Below, piece after piece: positions 58,696 to 64,000 of a stretch of 64,000 nucleotides of DNA. The stretch is from assembly GCF_003290185.1 (NCBI RefSeq), contig NZ_QNFY01000002.1, positions 62,001-126,000 of the forward strand, in the 5' to 3' direction. The notes under the pieces were generated by a model that saw only the letters and a program-made list of their open reading frames with translations, was not told the origin of the DNA and did no database searches. Position 1 is the stretch's first letter, and each line of letters starts with the position of its first letter. Source of the stretch: Chryseobacterium lathyri. Lineage in GTDB: Bacteria > Bacteroidota > Bacteroidia > Flavobacteriales > Weeksellaceae. The translations under genes and the position numbers were made by a program.

Positions 58696-60609
58696 ATGGA
58701 AAATATAGGTACACAAGGATTTTCATTTGATTTGCCAAAAGGAAATTCATCCATTATAAAAGTAATCGGTGTAGGAGGCGGCGGAAACAACGCCCTGAAG
58801 CACATGTACGAGAAAGGTATTTACGGAGTAGATTTCGTGGTCTGTAATACCGATGCCCAGACTTTAGACAATAACCCTGTTGCTAACAAAGTACAGCTGG
58901 GGACCACCATCACCGAAGGTCTTGGTGCCGGAGCAGATCCTGAAGTTGGGGAAAAATCCGCTATTGAAAGCATTGAAGAGATCAAAGCATCCATGGGCCA
59001 GAATACCAAAATGGTGTTCATTACAGCCGGAATGGGTGGCGGTACAGGTACCGGAGCCGCTCCGGTTATTGCCAAAGTAGCCAAAGATATGGGAATTCTA
59101 ACGGTAGGTATCGTTACTGTTCCTTTCAGCTTTGAAGGCAAAAGAAGACTTGAGCAGGCCGAAATAGGTCTGGAAAAATTAAGAAATAATGTTGACTCAC
59201 TGATTGTGATCAATAATGATAAACTAAGACAGCAATTCGGAAACCTTGGCTTCAAGCAGGGATTCTCAAAAGCCGATGAAGTTTTAACCAATGCCGCAAA
59301 AGGAATGGCAGAAGTTATTACCGGTTACTTTGATGTAAACATTGACTTTAGAGATGCTAAATCTGTCCTTCAGAACTCCGGTACGGCTTTGATGTCTACA
59401 GGAATTGCTTCAGGAGAAAACAAAGCAGAAGAAGCGGTTAAAAAAGCACTGGATTCTCCGTTGTTGAATGACAACAAGATCACAGGGGCTAAAAACGTTC
59501 TTCTACTGATCAGAAGTGGTGCAGAAGAAGTAACCATGGATGAGATCGGGGTAATTATGGACCATATCCAGAAAGAAGCTGGAAATACCGCTGATATTAT
59601 CTTCGGGGTGGGTGCAGATGAGGAATTAGGAGATTCTGTAAGCGTTCTTGTTATCGCCACAGGTTTTTCAAATGACAGCAAAAGATTCGCCGGGCCTACT
59701 GAAAAAATCAGAATTAGCCTTAACGACAGTTTAGAGACTCCGAAAGCCTCTCCTTTTAAAACAAGGGAAGAAAGAGATGCTACTTCTGAAACAACTCGCG
59801 ATTTCGGAGGAAAACACACGTTCAGGCTGGATGATGAAGACAGTGATGCTCCACAATTCGGTATGACTTCTTCTGAAAAAAAAATGATTATTAAAGAAGA
59901 AGAAATTAAAACCGAAATAAAATTCTTTGATAAAGAGGAAGATACACAGAATAGCTGGAGAAATGAACAAGAAGCAGAGGAACAATCCTACAGCTTATTC
60001 TCTCATGATGACGAAGAAGGAGAAGATCCCAATGATCTGGAAATTGAATCTTTTAAATTTGATTTTGATGCCAGAAAAGATGAAGCTCCGTCTACACCGG
60101 CAACCCGTGCTTTCTCAGATGAAAAGCCTGTTGAGTTCAGTTTCTTTGTCAATAATCAGCCTTCGTCTAATGAGCCTAAAACAGATTTCGGACAGCCAAA
60201 AGCAGAGTTTACAGCTCCAGCCAGTACAGTAACAGAAATTCCGGTTCAGGCAGTTGAAGCTATCTTCCACACAAGACAGGAAGAGCCGAAAGCTGAAACA
60301 AAACCAGCTTTTGAGGAAAAAACAGAAATTGAAACGCCAAAACCCACTGAGTCAGAATTCACGTTTGTAAATAAAGCTGTTGATCAGGAAAGAATTTCGG
60401 AGAGAAGAAATAAATTAAAAGAATTCAATTCACGCTATCAAAGCTTTGACAGCACAAGCGAATTCGAATCTGTTCCTGCTTTCAAAAGAAAAAATATTGC
60501 CATTGACGGAACCAATGCATCTGACCAGAATATCAACACGTATCTGTCCGATAACAACGGATCCATGCAGGTGAGAGAAAACAGATTTTTAAATAAAGAT
60601 GTTGATTAA
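58696..60609 (+). CDS. ftsZ: Cell division tubulin homologue FtsZ
   Basis: The 637-residue GTPase forms the Z-ring. The tubulin signature GGGTGTG is at residues 114-120 (GMGGGTGTGAAPV); GVGGGGNNAL and NTDAQ are near the start, and the T7 loop is NVDIDFRDAKSVL-like (VNIDFRDAKSVLQ). After the core (to about 335) comes an acidic low-complexity linker of about 250 residues. The conserved C-terminal peptide appears as FESVPAFKRK, followed by about 45 extra residues. The long tail is usual for this phylum, where FtsZ is much longer than in E. coli (383). Confidence 0.96.
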   Translation: MENIGTQGFSFDLPKGNSSIIKVIGVGGGGNNALKHMYEKGIYGVDFVVCNTDAQTLDNNPVANKVQLGTTITEGLGAGADPEVGEKSAIESIEEIKASMGQNTKMVFITAGMGGGTGTGAAPVIAKVAKDMGILTVGIVTVPFSFEGKRRLEQAEIGLEKLRNNVDSLIVINNDKLRQQFGNLGFKQGFSKADEVLTNAAKGMAEVITGYFDVNIDFRDAKSVLQNSGTALMSTGIASGENKAEEAVKKALDSPLLNDNKITGAKNVLLLIRSGAEEVTMDEIGVIMDHIQKEAGNTADIIFGVGADEELGDSVSVLVIATGFSNDSKRFAGPTEKIRISLNDSLETPKASPFKTREERDATSETTRDFGGKHTFRLDDEDSDAPQFGMTSSEKKMIIKEEEIKTEIKFFDKEEDTQNSWRNEQEAEEQSYSLFSHDDEEGEDPNDLEIESFKFDFDARKDEAPSTPATRAFSDEKPVEFSFFVNNQPSSNEPKTDFGQPKAEFTAPASTVTEIPVQAVEAIFHTRQEEPKAETKPAFEEKTEIETPKPTESEFTFVNKAVDQERISERRNKLKEFNSRYQSFDSTSEFESVPAFKRKNIAIDGTNASDQNINTYLSDNNGSMQVRENRFLNKDVD

Positions 60610-60616
60610 ATTAATA

Positions 60617-60709
60617 TAACAATGTAAAATGTACCAATGTAACAATACAACCGTCATGCTGAGTTTGTGAAGCATCTCATTGGTAAACTGTTACATTGAT
60701 ACATTGTTA
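60617..60709 (+). repeat. Palindromic intergenic repeat after ftsZ
   Basis: TAACAATGTA (60617-60626) pairs with TACATTGTTA (60700-60709); CAATGTAACA (60635-60644) pairs with TGTTACATTG (60689-60698); ACCAATG (60633-60639) pairs with CATTGGT (60678-60684). The centre reads CCGTCATGCTGAG..., a REP-like text seen in many bacterial spacers, with ATGCT/AGCAT arms. Confidence 0.6.
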
Positions 60710-60720
60710 AATTTAAAACC

Positions 60721-61167
60721 ATGAGTTTAGAAAATACTATAAGTGAAGCGATTAAAGCAGCGATGAGAGAAAAAGACAGGGTTGCTCTGGACTCTCTGAG
60801 AGCTGTAAAAGCTCAGATTTTACTTCTACAGACGGAAGCAAGAGGTGCTGAAGTTTCTGCAGAACAGGAAATTGCGATCCTTCAGAGAATGATCAAGCAG
60901 CGTAAAGATTCTTTCGAACAGTTCGCAGCACAGGGAAGAAATGACCTTGCGGAAGTGGAAGAAGCACAGATGAAAGTGATTGAGAAGTTTCTTCCTGAAC
61001 AGCTTAGTCCGGAAGAGCTTGAAGCAGAAATTAAGAATATTATTGCCCAAACCGGAGCCGAGTCTACCAAAGACTTAGGGAAGGTGATGGGAGCCGCTTC
61101 AAAAGCGTTGGCAGGTAAGTCTGACGGAAAAAGCATTTCCGAAATGGCTAAGAAGCTGCTTTCGTAA
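60721..61167 (+). CDS. GatB/YqeY domain-containing protein
   Basis: The 148-residue protein is the YqeY tail domain found at the C-terminus of GatB in the Glu/Asp-tRNA amidotransferase. Here it is standalone. ISEAIKAAMREKDRVALDSLRAVKAQILLLQTEARGAE and FLPEQLSPEELEAEIKNIIAQTGAESTKDLGKVMG are typical. Its role as a free protein is not settled, though a tRNA link is likely. It follows the ftsZ spacer repeat and is probably not part of the dcw operon proper. Confidence 0.88.
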   Translation: MSLENTISEAIKAAMREKDRVALDSLRAVKAQILLLQTEARGAEVSAEQEIAILQRMIKQRKDSFEQFAAQGRNDLAEVEEAQMKVIEKFLPEQLSPEELEAEIKNIIAQTGAESTKDLGKVMGAASKALAGKSDGKSISEMAKKLLS

Positions 61168-61266
61168 ACAGGATACGTGAAACGAGGTTCGGGTATATAT
61201 CATCTCAAACATGAAACACGATCCCCAAAACAGGATATCCAACCTTTGCATATCGATTTGATTAAA

Positions 61267-61303
61267 GAATCCCGGAACGCTGGCGTTCCGGGATTCATTT
61301 TTT
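61267..61303 (+). terminator. Strong terminator after the YqeY gene
   Basis: GAATCCCGGAACGC pairs with GCGTTCCGGGATTC at a very short loop, followed by a T run. It closes the YqeY unit. Confidence 0.88.
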
Positions 61304-61567
61304 TGATATTCAAATTTAATTCAGTCTGTCATCATTCAAAACTGAATAAGCTTTACTTAACTGCTGTAAATTACATCATGTTAAATAATTTGAATGCTCG
61401 AGGGAAAGCATAAATGTTTTTTTCATGGTCAGTCGTTTTCAGAATCATTTCAAATTTAATACTTAATTATCATTATTCATAACTTTATTTCAGGTTTTTT
61501 GGAATATTATTGAAATATTAATATTGTATTAATTTTTTATGACTAAAGCTTTGATAGTTTTTATATA

Positions 61568-61598
61568 TTGAACAAACGCAAAGAATTGTTTAACTTTG
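61568..61598 (+). promoter_or_regulatory. Complete -33/-7 promoter of the bacilliredoxin gene
   Basis: TTG at 61568-61570, 20 bases, then TAACTTTG at 61591-61598: the full Bacteroidota pattern TTG-N(17-23)-TAnnTTTG. The in-frame TTG that could pass for a start codon is in fact the -33 element, so the ATG at 61619 is the start. Confidence 0.75.
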
Positions 61599-61618
61599 TA
61601 TCGATAAAAACAAAATAT

Positions 61619-62029
61619 ATGTATCCAACAGATTTAGTAATGCCTATGAAGGCAGAACTTACAGATAAAGGTTTCGAAGATTTAACATCTCCAGCACAGG
61701 TAGAAGAGGCTTTAAAGCAGCCGGGAACTACTCTATTGGTTATTAATTCAGTATGCGGATGTGCAGCAGGTGCAGCAAGACCCGGAGTTGTCTATTCTTT
61801 GACAGGTGACAAAAAGCCCGATCATTTAACAACTGTTTTTGCAGGATTTGATACGGAAGCTGTAGCAGAAGCAAGAAAACATCTTGCTCCATTCCCTCCA
61901 AGCTCACCATGTGTAGCTCTTTTCAAGGATGGTGAATTAGTTCACATGCTGGAAAGACATCACATTGAAGGTAATCCTGCAGGCGCTATTGCAGCTAATC
62001 TTCAGGCAGCTTTTGATGAGTATTGCTAA
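61619..62029 (+). CDS. Bacilliredoxin (BrxA/BrxB family)
   Basis: From the ATG at 61619 the protein has 136 residues. The CGC active site is in VINSVCGCAAGAARPGV, and VFAGFDTEAVAEARKHLAPFPPSSPC and ERHHIEGNPAGAIAANLQAAFDEYC complete the family pattern. In Firmicutes these proteins remove bacillithiol from proteins. Bacillithiol or a related thiol in Bacteroidota is reported for some species; whether it applies here is inference. It is monocistronic, with a clear promoter. Confidence 0.92.
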   Translation: MYPTDLVMPMKAELTDKGFEDLTSPAQVEEALKQPGTTLLVINSVCGCAAGAARPGVVYSLTGDKKPDHLTTVFAGFDTEAVAEARKHLAPFPPSSPCVALFKDGELVHMLERHHIEGNPAGAIAANLQAAFDEYC

Positions 62030-62121
62030 GAAATAATAAATCTAAATACAGAGCCGTTACATAATTTGTAGCGGTTTTTTTATTTAACACCATAAAAATT
62101 CTCTAAAAATCCAAATATTAT

Positions 62122-62129
62122 TATATTTG
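62122..62129 (+). promoter_or_regulatory. -7 box (TATATTTG) of the GH3 gene, nearly leaderless
   Basis: TAnnTTTG match whose last base is five before the ATG at 62135, so the mRNA should begin at or close to the start codon. Confidence 0.5.
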
Positions 62130-62134
62130 TTGGA

Positions 62135-63649
62135 ATGGCAACAAAGGCACTTTTCAATACTGTGGTCAACTGGTTTATCCGCCAAAGGATAGATCAGATT
62201 CAGAATTTCATGGATCATCCCATTGAAACTCAGAAAGGTATACTCTTTTCCCAGCTGTTTCATGCAGAAGACACTGAATATGGCAAAACCTATGGCTTTA
62301 ATTCGATTTCGAGCTATCAGGACTTCAAAAACAAGGTTCCGATCGTTACTTATGAAGATTTTGAACCTTATATTGAGAAGGCAAGGCAGGGGCAAAAAGA
62401 TGTAAGCTGGCCGGGCTACATCAAACATTTTGCAAAATCATCGGGAACCACAAATGCAAAGAGCAAATTTATACCTATTTCTGCAGAAAGCCTTGAATAC
62501 TGTCATATGAAGGCAGGAAAGGACATGGTTTCCATCTACGCCAACAACCATCCTGAAAACCAGCTATTCACTAATAAAAACCTACGTTTGGGCGGAAGCT
62601 CTGAGCTTCATGCAGATTTCAACACCAAATTCGGGGATCTTTCAGCTATTTTAATTGACAATCTTCCTTTTTGGGTGGAGATTACTACAACGCCAAGTAA
62701 AAAGGTTTCCCTGATGTCTGAATGGGAAAGCAAACTTAAAGCGATCACCTCAGAAGTAAAAAATGAAGATGTGGGAAGTATCCTTGGGGTACCCAGTTGG
62801 ATGATGGTTCTGCTCCAAAGAGTTTTAAAAGAGACGGACAGCGGAAGTATTTCTGAGCTGTGGCCTAATTTAGAGGTCTTTTTTCACGGCGGAATCAGTT
62901 TTAAGCCATACAAGGACCAGTACAGGCAGATCATCGGAAAAAAGATCAATTACTACGAAATTTACAATGCTTCTGAAGGCTTCTTCGGGATACAGGACAG
63001 ATCAAACAGTGATGAAATGCTGCTGATGCTGGATTATGGTATTTTTTACGAGTTCATTCCGATGGACCAGTTTCATTTTTCCAATCCGAAAGTTGTAAGC
63101 CTGGAAGATGTTGAAGTCGGGAAAAACTATGCCATGGTGATCACTACCAACGGAGGACTGTGGAGATACCTGATTGGCGATACCGTTGTGTTTACTTCGA
63201 CCAATCCTTTCAGAATAAAAATTACGGGAAGAACCAAACATTATATCAACGCGTTCGGAGAAGAACTGATGATTACCAATGTAGAGTCTGCCCTTACGAA
63301 AGCCTGTGAAGTTACCGGGGCAAGTATCACCGATTTTACGGGGGCTCCTGTTTTTATGAAAGAAAATGAAAGCGGTGCCCATGAATGGATTTTCGAGTTC
63401 AGCCAGCATCCGGATGATCTGGAGCGTTTTACCGATGCTTTTGATCATCATTTAAAAACGATCAATTCAGATTATGAGGCCAAAAGATACAATAACCTGA
63501 CCCTGAAAAGGCCAATTGTCCACAGTGCAAAACCTAATCTTTTTTACCACTGGCTGGAATCCAAGGGAAAACTTGGCGGCCAGAATAAAGTTCCGAGGCT
63601 AAGCAACGACAGGGAGTATATAGATCCTTTGCTGGAGCTTAACAAGTAA
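62135..63649 (+). CDS. GH3 family acyl-adenylate-forming enzyme
   Basis: The 504-residue protein matches bacterial GH3 auxin-responsive-type proteins, ANL-like enzymes that adenylate a carboxylic acid and join it to an amino acid or amine. The ATP loop is FAKSSGTTNAKSKFIPIS (about 108-125), YNASEGFFGI is the second motif, and VITTNGGLWRYLIGDTV and IKITGRTKHYINAFGEELM complete the site. In plants GH3 enzymes conjugate jasmonate or auxin; the bacterial substrates are unknown. It is monocistronic with a nearly leaderless promoter. A bidirectional terminator follows. Confidence 0.88.
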   Translation: MATKALFNTVVNWFIRQRIDQIQNFMDHPIETQKGILFSQLFHAEDTEYGKTYGFNSISSYQDFKNKVPIVTYEDFEPYIEKARQGQKDVSWPGYIKHFAKSSGTTNAKSKFIPISAESLEYCHMKAGKDMVSIYANNHPENQLFTNKNLRLGGSSELHADFNTKFGDLSAILIDNLPFWVEITTTPSKKVSLMSEWESKLKAITSEVKNEDVGSILGVPSWMMVLLQRVLKETDSGSISELWPNLEVFFHGGISFKPYKDQYRQIIGKKINYYEIYNASEGFFGIQDRSNSDEMLLMLDYGIFYEFIPMDQFHFSNPKVVSLEDVEVGKNYAMVITTNGGLWRYLIGDTVVFTSTNPFRIKITGRTKHYINAFGEELMITNVESALTKACEVTGASITDFTGAPVFMKENESGAHEWIFEFSQHPDDLERFTDAFDHHLKTINSDYEAKRYNNLTLKRPIVHSAKPNLFYHWLESKGKLGGQNKVPRLSNDREYIDPLLELNK

Positions 63650-63676
63650 TAACATTCCTCAAAAGATATGTAACAA

Positions 63677-63706
63677 AAAACGCAGTCAAAAATTTGACTG
63701 CGTTTT
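63677..63706. terminator. Bidirectional terminator between the GH3 gene and the last gene
   Basis: A 14-bp perfect stem (AAAACGCAGTCAAA with TTTGACTGCGTTTT) and a two-base loop between convergent genes. Confidence 0.85.
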
Positions 63707-63724
63707 CTTTTATTTGGTATTTCA

Positions 63725-64000
63725 CTATTTCTTCAGATCTTCCTTCAGCTGTTTCGCTCCCTCTTCTACTTTGGCAGCTCCTTTTGCCGCAGCATCTTTT
63801 ACATCCTGGCCAACTTCCTTAGCTCCGGCTTTGATATCTTTTCCGGCCTTATTAAGGTCTTCCTTAGCTTTTTGGGCAGCATCGTCTATTTTATTTCCGG
63901 CTGCATCCACTTTAGTTTTTACATTTTCTTTAGCCTTGTCTATTTTAGCGGTATCTATAACAGCAGTAGGCGTTTCTGAAACTGTAGTCGTTGTCGTTGT
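63725..64000 (-). CDS. Ala/Lys/Glu-rich amphipathic protein (5' end beyond the window)
   Basis: The frame is open to the window edge, giving at least 91 residues, so the gene starts outside. The visible part has a Thr-rich stretch (TTTTTTVSETPTAV) and then about 65 residues of helical, heptad-like repeats with Ala, Lys, Asp and Glu (KAKEDLNKAGKDIKAGAKEVGQDVKDAAAKGAAKVEEGAKQLKEDLKK). This resembles YtxH/apolipophorin- or LEA-like amphipathic proteins and secreted Thr-linker proteins. The function is unknown; a signal peptide or lipobox may lie just outside. A GTG at 63910 is internal and not the start. Confidence 0.6.
   Translation of the reverse strand, partial: TTTTTTVSETPTAVIDTAKIDKAKENVKTKVDAAGNKIDDAAQKAKEDLNKAGKDIKAGAKEVGQDVKDAAAKGAAKVEEGAKQLKEDLKK

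Larger units (their letters stand above)
61168..61618 (+). other. Intergenic region with terminator and AT-rich promoter zone
   Basis: A short frame at 61177-61413 overlaps the strong terminator at 61267-61303 and is not credible as a gene. The first 90 bases hold REP-like text (CGTGAAACGAGGTTCGGG, CATGAAACACGATCC). The second half is AT-rich and carries the bacilliredoxin promoter. Nothing else is seen. Confidence 0.5.

Noticed and set aside
61177-61413. Frame of 78 codons after the YqeY gene
   Set aside because: It runs across a strong GC-rich terminator and its text is low in protein-like composition; no family is seen.
1-64000. CRISPR array, tRNA, rRNA, insertion sequence or prophage
   Set aside because: I read for regularly spaced repeats, cloverleaf ends, transposase text and phage structural proteins and saw none; intergenic inverted repeats are isolated and not regularly spaced.

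Overview
The window is chromosomal DNA from a member of the Bacteroidota, most likely a Flavobacteriia species close to Chryseobacterium (Weeksellaceae). The signs are: low-GC DNA; recurrent promoter boxes of the Bacteroidota form TAnnTTTG and little use of Shine-Dalgarno sites; SusC/FecA-type TonB receptors paired with PepSY membrane proteins; menaquinone synthesis; a BlaI/BlaR1-like pair whose membrane protein ends in a TonB-like domain; an FtsL-like protein and an IVP-type four-helix protein inside the division and cell wall (dcw) cluster. I saw no tRNA, rRNA, CRISPR array, insertion sequence or prophage.

Layout. 0-19 kb is mixed housekeeping: the end of a blaI-like repressor with its M56 partner, uvrB, a minus-strand membrane-protein group (AI-2E-type transporter, DUF3820, two related multi-pass proteins), pabB/pabC-like folate genes facing menD, an isopenicillin-N-synthase-like oxygenase, a 53-residue bacteriocin-like peptide, a PA0069-type radical SAM protein, an AsmA-like giant, DUF2797 and DUF389 genes, and a nucleotide-sugar epimerase. 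19-22.6 kb holds a DUF2795 gene and secA. 22.7-29.6 kb is an iron-uptake block made of two tandem TonB-receptor/PepSY pairs. 29.6-31.5 kb carries a ROK kinase and msrA.

31.5-41.5 kb is the accessory part and the most interesting. It has a divergent gene of unknown function, a 370-base gene-poor stretch with strong hairpins, a 65-residue proline/glycine-rich peptide gene, a TPR sensor histidine kinase, its response regulator, and then a tight ten-gene co-directional operon. That operon encodes a small Cys/His protein, a YegP-like protein, a solitary PD-(D/E)xK nuclease, a Cys-rich SH3 protein, a PH/SHOCT protein, a TM2 protein, a DUF6804-like protein, a TerB-like protein, a coiled-coil membrane protein and a VWA-like lipoprotein. 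A 16-base dyad of the form TACGGTTnnCCGTA occurs upstream of the sensor region, near the 3' end of the kinase gene, and at the promoter of the ten-gene operon. I infer one regulon: a peptide- or envelope-sensing two-component system controlling a TerB/VWA-type stress or defence module.

41.5-43.5 kb has an ElaA-like acetyltransferase, ysxC and an alpha/beta hydrolase. 43.7-60.6 kb is a complete dcw cluster in the order mraZ, rsmH, ftsL, ftsI-type PBP, murE, (IVP gene), mraY, murD, ftsW, murG, murC, ftsQ, ftsA, ftsZ. It makes UDP-MurNAc-peptide, lipid I and lipid II and builds the divisome; mraZ is preceded by TGGGA-type repeats and several spacers hold inverted repeats. 60.7-64 kb has a YqeY protein, a bacilliredoxin, a bacterial GH3 acyl-adenylase and the end of an Ala/Lys-rich secreted-type protein.
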